Source: Oribacterium sp. NK2B42
GTDB taxonomy: Bacteria; Bacillota; Clostridia; Lachnospirales; Lachnospiraceae
Length of the DNA stretch: 50,425 nucleotides
Direction of reading: 5' to 3'
Assembly: GCF_000424445.1 (NCBI RefSeq)
Contig: NZ_AUJX01000032.1
Location: forward strand, 1-50,425
Part shown: positions 16,401 through 25,789 of the stretch, piece after piece
Position numbering within the stretch: position 1 is the first letter of the stretch
Layout: every line of letters starts with the position of its first letter
Program-made: the position numbers and the translations under genes
The notes under the pieces: model-generated
The model's database searches: none
Seen by the model: the letters and a program-made list of their open reading frames with translations, nothing else
What the model was told of the DNA's origin: nothing

Positions 16401-16464
16401 AAATACCGTGTATGATTTCAAAAGAGTAAGATATGAAGTATTCTTTTGGTCATACACGGTATTT
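16401..16464. terminator. Bidirectional terminator between convergent genes
   Basis: AAATACCGTGTATGA pairs exactly with TCATACACGGTATTT, and inside it CAAAAGA pairs with TCTTTTG. It separates the MATE gene (plus) from the HTH gene (minus). Confidence 0.85.
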
Positions 16465-16497
16465 CTTTTGCATATGAATACTAACTGCAGATGTCCC

Positions 16498-18294
16498 TTA
16501 AATGCACTTTGCTTCCAGGGTCTTTCTGAGGGTATTCCTGTCCATCCGGTACTGCTGCATCAGAGCTTCTGCATAGCTTAGGAAGGCCCGGCACATGAGT
16601 GGGTGAGTAAACCCAAAGGAAAGCTCCGGCTTTTTCCCGTGGATGATACTTGCACTGTCTTCAGTGATCATCAGTTTCATATTGGGAAATGGCGTTTCCG
16701 GAAGGATATACAGGCGGTAGTTAGGATATATCTCTGACAACCGGATGATATTCCGAAGGTGCATGGAATATTGCTTCGGAGTATAGAAGAGTTCACTGAT
16801 CCCGTTTTGCTCCCCGATCCGTACTTTTCCGGAAAACAGCTCTTCATCATCAGCAAGTGTGACACACTCGTTCACCCTTGCTTTTTCAAGCCTCAAAAAC
16901 ATTGTATCCCGAAGAGCCTTCCATTTTTCATACAGTGCCGGTTCATCAAAAGAACTAACCAGTTCTTCCGACATAGTCGCAAGGGACAGACCGCTCTGAA
17001 TAACCGTGAGTTCCGAATCGCCTTCAGCTGCCGGTGCGGCAGGAACTTTCAAAAGGGGCTGCGCATTCTCCAGCATACTTTCAAATCCCGACAGACAAAC
17101 TTCCAGTATATGCGGGTCCGTATAGTAATGATAAACCCCTGACGCTTCCGTACCGATGGGGTGAAAAGCTTCTATACAGGCTTTCCCCGGGCAGAGGAAA
17201 ACGGTATGAGAGAATCTCGGGTTTCGTTTCCGGGTGCTGTATCGGGACTCTACCATGCCGGACATATAGAGCGGCAGCCAGCTTTTGATGGCGTCCGTCA
17301 TCTCTGAAAGATCACGTTCTACATTGTGAATGATCCGTACCCTTGTACCGTTTTTGACACAGGCACTCATAAGGGCTGCCCAGCGCATAAGGTAACCTTT
17401 GTCTCCGGTAAGCCACGACTGATCTTCATCCGAATACAGTAATAGCAGTCCGGCTTTATCTCTCCATGCATCGAAAAGAAATCGCAGGACTGCGCTTCGT
17501 ATTCCTTCTCTTCCGAAGTATTCGGTTTGTTCCGACCGGATGATCTCTTCCGGGACGGTTTCTTCCGGTGCCGGAAGGGAAAGTTGAGTCTCTGTGGAAA
17601 AGGTGTCAAAAAAACCCAGCAGGCTTTCCGCGATACCGGCATCCCGGTCAGTGATATATCCGTCATCAAACAGCCAGGCGGAGATGGCTTCTTCATCGAT
17701 CATATCGGCAGAGATACCCATGAGCCCGGCAAGACCACTGAGTTTTCCTCCGGCGGCTGCTCTTTCATAGAGAACAGAAGAAATCCTTGCAGTTACATTG
17801 CTCTCCGGAACGGGAGTACGTACCCCTGTCCTGAAGCGGCTGACCATGGATGCATCCATATGGATATAATGACTGAAACGGGCATTGGACAGATCCGTCA
17901 GCTTCATCACCGCATCCAGACGTTCCCCGAAGAAATGATAGACCGGCTTTGGTTTTTTTATGACCTTTGGAGGCACCGGCGACGCAGCATCTTTTTTCAC
18001 ATTTACCGGCTCTCCTTCGTAGAGCCAGTCCCTTATCTTATCTTTGATCTCATCTGCGTTTTCACCCGGATCTGCACCGATACATCCACAGAGTATATCA
18101 AGTTCATTACGATTATCTGCATAGAGATACAGCCCTGTGACAAGTTTCCGTATCGTCGGACCGGTTCTACCGGGGATCCGGGCAGAGCTTCGCAGACGAC
18201 TTATATTGGTCCGGTCAAATCCGGCAAGCTTTGCCACCTGACCGTTTTTTGCTCCTAAGCATTGGAACAGTTCGTTGATCCTGGCAAAAAACAT
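16498..18294 (-). CDS. Large HTH transcriptional regulator with two XRE-like domains
   Basis: About 598 aa. Residues 1-75 form an XRE-like HTH (NGQVAKLAGFDRTNISRLRSS). A second, similar one lies at about 130-185 (NARFSHYIHMDASMVSRFRTG). The C-terminal part of about 330 residues (LLLLYSDEDQSWLTG, GTRVRIIHNVERDLSEM, GVYHYYTDPHILEVCL) is not one I can name; it resembles ligand or effector domains of large Lachnospiraceae regulators. The start at 18294 has GGAAAGGAGAG upstream on the minus strand; the frame is open to 18375 without an RBS. Divergent from the surface-protein genes beginning at 18643, which it may control. Confidence 0.72.
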   Translation of the reverse strand: MFFARINELFQCLGAKNGQVAKLAGFDRTNISRLRSSARIPGRTGPTIRKLVTGLYLYADNRNELDILCGCIGADPGENADEIKDKIRDWLYEGEPVNVKKDAASPVPPKVIKKPKPVYHFFGERLDAVMKLTDLSNARFSHYIHMDASMVSRFRTGVRTPVPESNVTARISSVLYERAAAGGKLSGLAGLMGISADMIDEEAISAWLFDDGYITDRDAGIAESLLGFFDTFSTETQLSLPAPEETVPEEIIRSEQTEYFGREGIRSAVLRFLFDAWRDKAGLLLLYSDEDQSWLTGDKGYLMRWAALMSACVKNGTRVRIIHNVERDLSEMTDAIKSWLPLYMSGMVESRYSTRKRNPRFSHTVFLCPGKACIEAFHPIGTEASGVYHYYTDPHILEVCLSGFESMLENAQPLLKVPAAPAAEGDSELTVIQSGLSLATMSEELVSSFDEPALYEKWKALRDTMFLRLEKARVNECVTLADDEELFSGKVRIGEQNGISELFYTPKQYSMHLRNIIRLSEIYPNYRLYILPETPFPNMKLMITEDSASIIHGKKPELSFGFTHPLMCRAFLSYAEALMQQYRMDRNTLRKTLEAKCI

Positions 18295-18642
18295 GATAGT
18301 CTCTCCTTTCCGCAAGCCGGCCGCATCACAAATGGTGATGAAAAGCAATTCCATGCCAGCTACTTCTTTAGTCAAGAATACTACACAAGCGTGACAAACG
18401 AAAGATGCATTGCATATGATTTTGGCACACTTCGTGAAAGAGGCAAAAAGCTTATAATTAATTTAGGGAACTTATGTCGTCGAGACAGTCCCTGATGTAT
18501 ATGAAAACCAGAACTTGAGTTTCAGCTGATCCTGTCAGAAAAGACCAGACAGAAAAGTGAAACGGTGATATCGTGAAGCGCCGGTCCGTATCCGGATGAA
18601 ACAGTCCGGTGCAGAGATCAGCTCTAAAAAAGGAATCCTACT
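18295..18642. other. Divergent intergenic region
   Basis: 348 bases between the HTH regulator and the first surface-protein gene. A TATAAT-like hexamer occurs at about 18450 (CTTATAAT) without a convincing -35, and CCGGTCCGTATCCGGATGAAACAGTCCGG near 18580-18612 has short inverted repeats that might be operator sequence. Nothing decisive. Confidence 0.35.
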
Positions 18643-21600
18643 ATGGCTGGAAAGATGAAATACTGTCGTAAGTGCGGTATGCAGTCGCCGGCAGAGGCGA
18701 TATTCTGTCCGACCTGCGGCACTGAATTTATGAAGACTTCCGATCCTGATCGAAGCCGTGTCAGGCCGATCAAATATTGCAGATCCTGCGGAAAAGAAAA
18801 CGCGGCAGAAGCTAAGTTCTGCCGGTACTGCGGGTATCACTTCACGGTAGCTGCCGGGGGCGGGGTCAAAACTCAAAAGCATGAGGCATTCAAAACTGAA
18901 AAAAAGGTAAGGCAGGCACATCCTGCAGCATCCGGAAAAGACAGCCGGAAACGTATTCTTGCAGGAGTGCTGATAGCCGCGATTTTTGTTGTGACGGCTT
19001 TTAAGTATCCGGGATTCCTTGTAAAGAAAGGAAGACCCGAAGACATTGGAAGCACCTACCAAACAACAGGAAAAAAAACCGGTAAAGATGCAGGTGGAGA
19101 TTCAGTATCTGCCAACGGTGCAGGGGACGGTATGGTTTATGATGACTTGGCTGATCCCATGGCTCTTTCAGCAGGTGAGATCCCGCTTCGGTATACCTCC
19201 GCTCAGTTGGAAGAAGCTCCTTTACAGTCTGCTGACGTGATCCCAAATCAGGGAAGTGTGGTACTTGGAGAAGTGAGTGTAGATATCCCTTCCTGGGAGC
19301 TGGAAGCAGCGGGAGACCGCATCGAAGTCCGTGACCTTCCGAAACTCACTCAGGGAAAGGACGGCTGGTCCATCAAGGCTTATGATTTCTCGCTGGCTTC
19401 CGGTACACATGAGTTTGACAGTGATATCCGTATCACCATCCCTCGCGGGAACGACGGAAGCACAGGCTGTGTCTGGTACAATGCTGAGACCGGCAGATGG
19501 GAGGATATCTATAGCGAGGTCAGTGAGGACGGAAAGAACTATATCATCTATACAGATCATTTCAGTCTCTTCGGAAAGAAGTATATCTTTGATGAAAAGC
19601 GGCTTGACCTGATCGTCGATGACGGCAGGCGCCTTGATCTGAAGCATGGAATATTTATAGAAAACCGTCATAAGAACAGGCGCATGGAAGAGTCGGTGCG
19701 GATCGACTACGAACGCATGTGGAACTTGTTTCAGAACAGAACCCTGGAAGATGTAAAAGACCTTCACCGCAGCATGGCACTGCTGACGAAAACGGCGAGG
19801 GATCGCTCCGCAATGACCGAGGAAGGTTATCATCCTGCCGCCGATATCCTGGCGGAAGCTGTGGGTGATTACGGAATCGCTGAAGGGGCATTTCAGGTAA
19901 ATGCGGGACTTCGTTACGATAAAGTGCCTTCCACGAACAAAGCAGCAGCGGCTGCAAAAAAAGTCCCTGAAACAAAACTATGGCCGGAACAAATAGGTCA
20001 GGTCATGACGATGCTCGACGTCATCCTTACAGGCTATAAGATCCGGGCAGAAGCCCTGGATAAAACCACGAACTCCTATTCCCAGGCACTTTGGGATACC
20101 GTCAAGGAGCATAAGCTGGATCTTTTCAGCACCTCGACAGGAGTTGTGGGAACCTTCACCCCCGAAGTACTGAACCCGGTCATGGCTGTGATCGGGCTGG
20201 CACTCACGGCATATTCCATAAAATACAATGAATATATCACTGAAGGAGTTGATGAATGGTATAAACAGTACTATCCGGATGAGGGAGAGGTATACCGGCG
20301 CTTCTATCAGGATGCCGGAGTGACTCTGTATTACGATTCTGAGGAGTTCAGTAAGGCTGCTCAAGATGACTATCACGTAGCCCTTATGGAAAAACCTGTC
20401 AATATGGATGACAAGAGGTTCAAGGAGTTCAGTAGCTTCATTAACTCAAAAAAAGGTCTTCGTACAGATACCTACAAGGGGTTTGCAGCTGCATTTTCCA
20501 AGCTGATGGAACTCTATGCAGATCAGCCGGAACAGCTTGAGACCATTTTCGATGATTTTTACCGTTCTGTAGCCGGTGCCTTCTGGAAGCTGCCGGTGAA
20601 GGAGACCCAGGGAGCCCGCGGACAGGGGCCAAGGTATAAATTCCTTGATGAGTACAAGTATCTCGGAAAGGATCCCTACAATCTGCAGGCACGGGAGCAG
20701 ATCAGGATTTCTGATTCCTATATTAAAAAGTTAAGAGTCGATACAGTTGGTATCCTTGATAATGTCACCTACAGATATCAGAGGAAGGCCTGTGATGTTG
20801 TGATGCAGAAGATGGAAAAGGAGGTTCTGCCGATACTGAACAGAACCCTGGTATTCCACGTGATCGACGAGGCAGTTGGCAGTGGGAAGACATTTGCCGA
20901 TTCCGTATACTGCGTAGACTGGCAGAGCATCAATTCCAACCGTAAGTATCGTTCCCTTCCTGATGGGGAAAGCATATTTGATGACAAGTTCAAGACACCT
21001 ATGTGGTTTGAAGGAGCAGACAGACCTGTATTCCTGCCCATCGACAGTGACGGAAGCGAGAATTCCGTTCGCAATTACTGGCCGTATACGCCGGGCTTCC
21101 TGCCTCAGGCAAACAAGAAAAGTGATATCGTTTTTCGCTGTACCTACTACCACTACATGATGATGGGCGCTCCGAAGAAGATGGTCTTTAAAGACTTGAA
21201 TTCCGGTAAGGAAGTAAAGGCCGATATCGAGATCCCGAAGATCGATCCGAAGGACGGGACCCGCGTCACGGATGTATATATCACCGTGAATGGAAAAAAG
21301 GAGATCCCGCAGCTTCAGCTGATGCTGGAGTATTTACGTATTGACGGTTCTCCGGAGAACAACCTTGTAGAGGTATTCCCCAACGGAGAGGTAAGGTTTA
21401 CCCTTGCGCCGCTCAATGATTACCGCAATGGGTTGAGCTTTGACACTTACAGTATTTATAACTATCCCGCCCTCACTTTCAACGGCAGGGTAGTAACGTG
21501 CACCGCTTTTGATGATCCAAACAGAGCTCCGGGAGATGATCCGCCGGAGGTTACAAAAGAGAACTGGTATATCATAAAAGGATATCTCACAGGCTCTCCA

Positions 21601-21924
21601 TCTCCGTTCTCCCATGACATAACAAAGTATTGGAATGGCGAATATGACGGGAAGGACGGATATAAGGTGAACAGGATCAGTATCGCTCCAAAGAGAAATG
21701 ATACCTATGTGGACACGTTTGGAGACTACTCAACATTCAGTATCGAAAGGTCCCGGAAAACGGGTAATGTTCGGGTCACGATCCGCATCAGAGGAGATGT
21801 ATACTACTGGAGCTATGGAAAGGGACTTAAGGAAACCTTATATTATGATATCGATCTGGGGAAACTCGATCCGATAAATCTCACAAACATTGAGGATCCT
21901 GTGGTGAGTAAGATAGGTTCATAA
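18643..21924 (+). CDS. Zinc-ribbon, single-pass membrane protein with large extracellular region
   Basis: 1093 aa, unknown function. There are two N-terminal zinc ribbons with Cys at 8, 11, 22, 25 and at 46, 49, 60, 63. A basic linker follows, then one membrane helix (about 104-120, AGVLIAAIFVVTAF), leaving about 970 residues outside. Residues about 200-320 (VSVDIPSWELEAAGDRIEV ... VWYNAETGRWEDI ... YTDHFSLF) resemble ZU5-like beta domains of bacterial surface proteins. The remainder is mixed alpha/beta with no catalytic motif I recognise. Zinc ribbons in the cytosol plus a wall-side body suggest a sensor or scaffold. First gene of a probable operon with the next two. Start ATG 18643 or 18655; an AAGGA-like RBS fits 18643. 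Confidence 0.75.
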   Translation: MAGKMKYCRKCGMQSPAEAIFCPTCGTEFMKTSDPDRSRVRPIKYCRSCGKENAAEAKFCRYCGYHFTVAAGGGVKTQKHEAFKTEKKVRQAHPAASGKDSRKRILAGVLIAAIFVVTAFKYPGFLVKKGRPEDIGSTYQTTGKKTGKDAGGDSVSANGAGDGMVYDDLADPMALSAGEIPLRYTSAQLEEAPLQSADVIPNQGSVVLGEVSVDIPSWELEAAGDRIEVRDLPKLTQGKDGWSIKAYDFSLASGTHEFDSDIRITIPRGNDGSTGCVWYNAETGRWEDIYSEVSEDGKNYIIYTDHFSLFGKKYIFDEKRLDLIVDDGRRLDLKHGIFIENRHKNRRMEESVRIDYERMWNLFQNRTLEDVKDLHRSMALLTKTARDRSAMTEEGYHPAADILAEAVGDYGIAEGAFQVNAGLRYDKVPSTNKAAAAAKKVPETKLWPEQIGQVMTMLDVILTGYKIRAEALDKTTNSYSQALWDTVKEHKLDLFSTSTGVVGTFTPEVLNPVMAVIGLALTAYSIKYNEYITEGVDEWYKQYYPDEGEVYRRFYQDAGVTLYYDSEEFSKAAQDDYHVALMEKPVNMDDKRFKEFSSFINSKKGLRTDTYKGFAAAFSKLMELYADQPEQLETIFDDFYRSVAGAFWKLPVKETQGARGQGPRYKFLDEYKYLGKDPYNLQAREQIRISDSYIKKLRVDTVGILDNVTYRYQRKACDVVMQKMEKEVLPILNRTLVFHVIDEAVGSGKTFADSVYCVDWQSINSNRKYRSLPDGESIFDDKFKTPMWFEGADRPVFLPIDSDGSENSVRNYWPYTPGFLPQANKKSDIVFRCTYYHYMMMGAPKKMVFKDLNSGKEVKADIEIPKIDPKDGTRVTDVYITVNGKKEIPQLQLMLEYLRIDGSPENNLVEVFPNGEVRFTLAPLNDYRNGLSFDTYSIYNYPALTFNGRVVTCTAFDDPNRAPGDDPPEVTKENWYIIKGYLTGSPSPFSHDITKYWNGEYDGKDGYKVNRISIAPKRNDTYVDTFGDYSTFSIERSRKTGNVRVTIRIRGDVYYWSYGKGLKETLYYDIDLGKLDPINLTNIEDPVVSKIGS

Positions 21925-22046
21925 AGGTCAGGCTCCGGCCTCCCATAGAGAATAGAAAGACCCTATAGCATTACATGAGTTTTTGATGCAGAAAAACCAA
22001 CAGTTCAATATCCGGAAGAAATGGCCGGAAGAAGGGAGAGATTAAA

Positions 22047-22595
22047 ATGATCAAAAAAGGAATTATGACAGGTGTGATGGCTCTGCTGCTCGGCGGTGTT
22101 ATGTGCTTTACCGCTTTTGCGGGAGAGTGGGTAGAGGACAGCAGCGGATGGTGGTTCCGGAACAGTGACGGAAGTTTCCCGTCCAATGGCATCTATGAAA
22201 TAGGCGGGAAAAAGTATGCGTTCAATGATTCCGGGTACTTAGTCCAGGACAACTGGTATCAGCATCCCGAGACCGGAGACTGGTACTATGCTTCCGGCAG
22301 CGGAGCACTGGCATCTGACCAATGGGTAGGAGACTATTATATGGGCAGCGATGGGGCAATGGCAACCGATACCTGGGTCGATGGATATTATGTCGGAGGC
22401 GACGGAAAATGGGTTGAGGGGGCTACGAAGAGCAGTTCTTCAGGAAGTTCCTATTCGTCCTATGATGAGTATGGAGATGTACATAACCCGTTCCGGGACG
22501 CACCTCTGGGCTACGGATACGACCACAGCAGTAGCAGCAGCACCTCATACAATAATGATCTTGAAACCAAGGACTTCCGTCACCACTCATACTAG
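22047..22595 (+). CDS. Secreted protein with choline-binding-type wall repeats
   Basis: 182 aa. The signal peptide at 1-26 ends in CFTAFAG. Aromatic/glycine wall-binding repeats follow: GEWVEDSSGWWFRNSDGS, IYEIGGKKYAFNDSGYL, NWYQHPETGDWYYASGSG, WVGDYYMGSDGAMA, WVDGYYVGGDGKW. The tail is Ser/Tyr-rich with runs of serine. Such repeats bind choline or wall teichoic polymers. There is no catalytic domain, so it is a small wall-associated protein, perhaps a partner of the neighbours. RBS AGGGAGAG upstream. Confidence 0.85.
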   Translation: MIKKGIMTGVMALLLGGVMCFTAFAGEWVEDSSGWWFRNSDGSFPSNGIYEIGGKKYAFNDSGYLVQDNWYQHPETGDWYYASGSGALASDQWVGDYYMGSDGAMATDTWVDGYYVGGDGKWVEGATKSSSSGSSYSSYDEYGDVHNPFRDAPLGYGYDHSSSSSTSYNNDLETKDFRHHSY

Positions 22596-22674
22596 TCCGT
22601 CAGATCACTGCTATATAACTATTGGCAAGTGAAGTGAATTTGGCATACAGGGGTTTGCAGAAAGGAGTTACACT

Positions 22675-24420
22675 ATGTTTTGTCCGAATTGTGGAGCACA
22701 GCTTCCGGATGACAGTACATTTTGTGAAAAATGTGGGGCAAGGCTGGAAAAACCTGTTAAGCGCGACGGCTCCGGGATGACAAAATATGCAGTCATCGGG
22801 ATCGCAGTTATCCTGCTGGTCGCAGTTGCAGCGCTTTTTTTGAGACCCGGCACGGGATCAGAAAAAGCCGCAGCGACGGAACCATTGAAGGAGAGCACTT
22901 CAAATCCGGCACAGCAGAGTGCTGCGGCACCGGTTCAGGAACCTGCGACAGCAGTGTCTATGGGTGAAAAAGAAGCTGCTTCTGATGCAGTTGAAAGTGT
23001 ATCAGGCGGACAGACGGACCGGGTGGTGTCTCCCCACTGGGTGAAAGGAACCGGAAATCCGGCTGCGCCGGTGGTCCTTTATGATACCCTGAGTGAGGCG
23101 GAGAAGATCTATTATGACGCCTTGGAGGAGCACTATACAAACGGTACAAGGGAAGTCAGGATCGGAAAACAGAAAGGTTCGGGAATGGATGAATTTGAGC
23201 GGGCGAAATATGCCTTTATGAACGATCATCCATACATCGGAGAAGCTCATCACTATACCTCCAGCAACCTTCTTCCTGTGACAGCCGGAAGCGATGAATT
23301 CCGTATCATATTTGAAGACAGGCGGGATCATGCTGCTGATCTTGAGGCGATTCGGGCGGAAACAGACCCGTTCATAAAAAACCTGAGCGGGAAGGCCAGT
23401 GAAAAGGTACTTGAGATCAACAATTACATCACAGACAGGGTGTTTTATGACTATGCTTATCTTGAGGATTATACAAACCAGGTCGATGAAAGCGGCTTTC
23501 GTGCCGTAGATCCGGAAAACATGCCTGTAGAACTTGCGCACAGTGCCTATGCGGCTATTGTTGAACGGGTCGCAGTATGTGACGGATATGCACTGGCATT
23601 TGCTTACATCTGTCAGGAAGCCGGTATCCCATGCTATGTACTTATGGGAGATGCGATTACCGCTGAAGGTGAGACCCTCACTCATGCGTGGAATATCGTG
23701 CAGCTGGAAGACGGCAACTGGTATGAGATCGATACAACCTGGAATGACAGCAGAGGAGATCATACGTATTTCTGTATTCCCAGCTCGGAAATGGAGAAGA
23801 ATCACACCAGGAAACAAGGCGATATGTATGGCTTTGCCGATGTGATCCCAAGAACTGACGAAGAAAGTGACACACAGGGGAAGCTTACAGGGAATGGATC
23901 GGAACGACCAGCTTTTGCAGATTTTTACTGGGCAGATCTTCTGATAGAGAAAAAACAGAGTCCGTTTACCGGAGGAAGGCAGCTGACCGACGCTTCGGAG
24001 ATATCCGGAGACTGGAAAGTGATGATGATGAACATTCCTTCTGATGATGATATCTTCAAGTATCGAATGCTTCTTAACATGCAGATCAGCATTAACGGAG
24101 ACACAGCTGAAGTCACCGCCGACTGGTACCGTAATTATACTTTGGTTCCCGAGACGATGCAGCCGTTCTCAGTATATGACGCTTCAAATGATTCCGACGT
24201 GGTCTATGCCGGACTTTTCTCATCCTCTCCGGATGAGAAGACACTTACCGTTCAGGATCTTGTCAATGACGCAGCGTCAAGATACCTCTTTAACGGCGGA
24301 GGTAATATCGAGACTATCCGTATAGACAAGTTTTACGAAAACAACGGTGTGCAGTACGGAGTCGGTTCGGTTTTGGGAAACGACGGGGAATACATCGCGC
24401 GGATAACTCTGGTGCGGTAA
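22675..24420 (+). CDS. Zinc-ribbon membrane protein with extracellular transglutaminase-like domain
   Basis: 581 aa. A single zinc ribbon (Cys 3, 6, 17, 20) and a membrane helix (about 37-56) are followed by a low-complexity Ala/Glu linker, then a transglutaminase-like protease/amidase core. The triad is visible: Cys302 in VAVCDGYA, His337 in LTHAWNIV and Asp353 in EIDTTWND. A C-terminal beta-rich domain follows. Bacterial members often act on wall or surface proteins. It shares the zinc-ribbon/TM layout with the 1093-aa protein two genes upstream. RBS AAAGGAG upstream of ATG 22675. Confidence 0.85.
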   Translation: MFCPNCGAQLPDDSTFCEKCGARLEKPVKRDGSGMTKYAVIGIAVILLVAVAALFLRPGTGSEKAAATEPLKESTSNPAQQSAAAPVQEPATAVSMGEKEAASDAVESVSGGQTDRVVSPHWVKGTGNPAAPVVLYDTLSEAEKIYYDALEEHYTNGTREVRIGKQKGSGMDEFERAKYAFMNDHPYIGEAHHYTSSNLLPVTAGSDEFRIIFEDRRDHAADLEAIRAETDPFIKNLSGKASEKVLEINNYITDRVFYDYAYLEDYTNQVDESGFRAVDPENMPVELAHSAYAAIVERVAVCDGYALAFAYICQEAGIPCYVLMGDAITAEGETLTHAWNIVQLEDGNWYEIDTTWNDSRGDHTYFCIPSSEMEKNHTRKQGDMYGFADVIPRTDEESDTQGKLTGNGSERPAFADFYWADLLIEKKQSPFTGGRQLTDASEISGDWKVMMMNIPSDDDIFKYRMLLNMQISINGDTAEVTADWYRNYTLVPETMQPFSVYDASNDSDVVYAGLFSSSPDEKTLTVQDLVNDAASRYLFNGGGNIETIRIDKFYENNGVQYGVGSVLGNDGEYIARITLVR

Positions 24421-24527
24421 CCGAACTTATACTTACCAACGTGAGTGAGTCATGAATAGTGTAGTAATTGGCTGAACTTTTATAAATCCGGCCGATCTTT
24501 TCGCTACATATTTCCATGTTGAATCAA

Positions 24528-24592
24528 AAAGACGCATTGACCTTTGGGGTCATGCGTCTTTAAGGGCATGATCTTCGGATCATGTCTTTTTT
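24528..24592 (+). terminator. Tandem intrinsic terminators
   Basis: Two hairpins lie in series: AAGACGCATTGACC with GGTCATGCGTCTT (24528-24561), then GGCATGATC-TTCG-GATCATGTC followed by T6 (24562-24592). Confidence 0.88.
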
Positions 24593-24705
24593 CTTAAATT
24601 ATAAAAACCTCATGATATAATTATTATTGAGCATTATAGTTATAAAAAAATAACCGATAATATAAGAATAGTAAAATTTTTTATCGGGTTGACACACAAT
24701 ATCCG

Positions 24706-25662
24706 ATGGAAAGGCAGAGGAAAATCGTGGAAAAAAACCATTTCAAAGATATCAATCAATATGTAAGTCCGGAAAACAGTGCTTACTCCAAAAAGGCGAA
24801 CACTGTGGTGAGCTTTGTGTATATCGCTCTTTCAGTGATCATGTTCCTGCCAGTACTCCTTGTAATCATAATCTCGTTTTCCTCTGAGGATAGCATAAAT
24901 GAAATCGGGTACAGCTTTTTTCCAAAAGGATTATCTCTGAAGGCTTACGGCTACCTCTTTAATTCCGGTGGCTTTCTTGGAAGAGCCTTTCTGAATTCCC
25001 TTTTGATAACTGCAGCCGGTGTTGTTTTCGGCCTTATGCTCATGTGTCCCATAGCTTATGCATTATCCCGAAAAGAATATAAATTGAGACGAGGAATCCT
25101 TTTGTTCCTTATGATTCCAATGCTTTTTTCCGGTGGTCTTGTGTCGTCCTATATGGTGAACACCCAGATTTTTCATTTGAGTAATTCTTATTATGCCCTT
25201 ATTCTGCCAAATCTCTGTTCAACCTGGTTCATCATGATACTGAGAAATTACTTTCAGAATGCCATACCGGATTCCCTCATAGAAGCAGCGGAGCTGGACG
25301 GAGCCGGCCATTTTCAGATATTCAGACTCATAGTGGCACCCGTGGCGAAGCCTGTCATCATGACAGTTGCCCTGTTCCAGACCTTCAACTATTGGAACAG
25401 CTGGTATCCATCGCTTTTGTATCTTGACAGTAATCACACAGAGCTTTATCCACTCCAGTATGTTCTTGTAAATATGGACCGAAGCATTCAGACTCTCGTC
25501 AGAGATACCCAGTATCTTTCGGGAATGAATGCCTATACTCCGCCCACCATCACCATCAGAATGGTCATGGTAGTGGTGGTTATACTTCCGGTGATGCTGA
25601 TACTTCCGTTCTTCCAGCAGTTTCTGAAGCGAGGAATGACAGTCGGAGCCATAAAGGGCTGA
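24706..25662 (+). CDS. Carbohydrate ABC transporter permease, YtcP/LplC type
   Basis: Up to 318 aa, six membrane helices, binding-protein-dependent transport inner-membrane component. The EAA loop that docks the ATPase is EAAELDGAGHFQIFRLIV. The Lpl/Ytc subgroup is indicated by the DINQYVSPEN N-terminus and the NYWNSWYPSLLYL region. There is no RBS before ATG 24706; a GTG at 24727 is preceded by GAGG at good spacing and may be the real start. First gene of an importer with the lipoprotein and second permease that follow; oligosaccharide uptake is likely, substrate unknown. Confidence 0.88.
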   Translation: MERQRKIVEKNHFKDINQYVSPENSAYSKKANTVVSFVYIALSVIMFLPVLLVIIISFSSEDSINEIGYSFFPKGLSLKAYGYLFNSGGFLGRAFLNSLLITAAGVVFGLMLMCPIAYALSRKEYKLRRGILLFLMIPMLFSGGLVSSYMVNTQIFHLSNSYYALILPNLCSTWFIMILRNYFQNAIPDSLIEAAELDGAGHFQIFRLIVAPVAKPVIMTVALFQTFNYWNSWYPSLLYLDSNHTELYPLQYVLVNMDRSIQTLVRDTQYLSGMNAYTPPTITIRMVMVVVVILPVMLILPFFQQFLKRGMTVGAIKG

Positions 25663-25690
25663 TATGGACAGGCGTGAATTTCATCATTAT

Positions 25691-25785
25691 CAGTGCCGAA
25701 AAGCATGGGTTCATATAGGAGCCAATTAGATTGGTATCTGAATGTCAGAAATAAACGGCGAAAAACATGAGCTTAAATAGGAGAT
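25691..25785 (+). repeat. Leader-located dispersed repeat (two tandem halves)
   Basis: The core TCAGAAATAAACGGCGAAAA-ACATGAGCTTAAATAGGAG at 25745-25783 is repeated in shorter form at 25691-25721 (CAGTGCCGAAAAGCATG...ATAGGAG). Copies of the core lie at 33475 and 45528. The repeat's end provides the RBS of the binding-protein gene. Confidence 0.75.
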
Positions 25786-25789
25786 TGGT

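Noticed and set aside
17527-18258. 243-aa plus-strand frame inside the HTH regulator
   Set aside because: Antisense to two HTH domains; Cys/Arg-rich composition typical of shadow frames.
23002-23817. 271-aa minus-strand frame inside the transglutaminase gene
   Set aside because: Antisense to the catalytic core, with no motif and no RBS.
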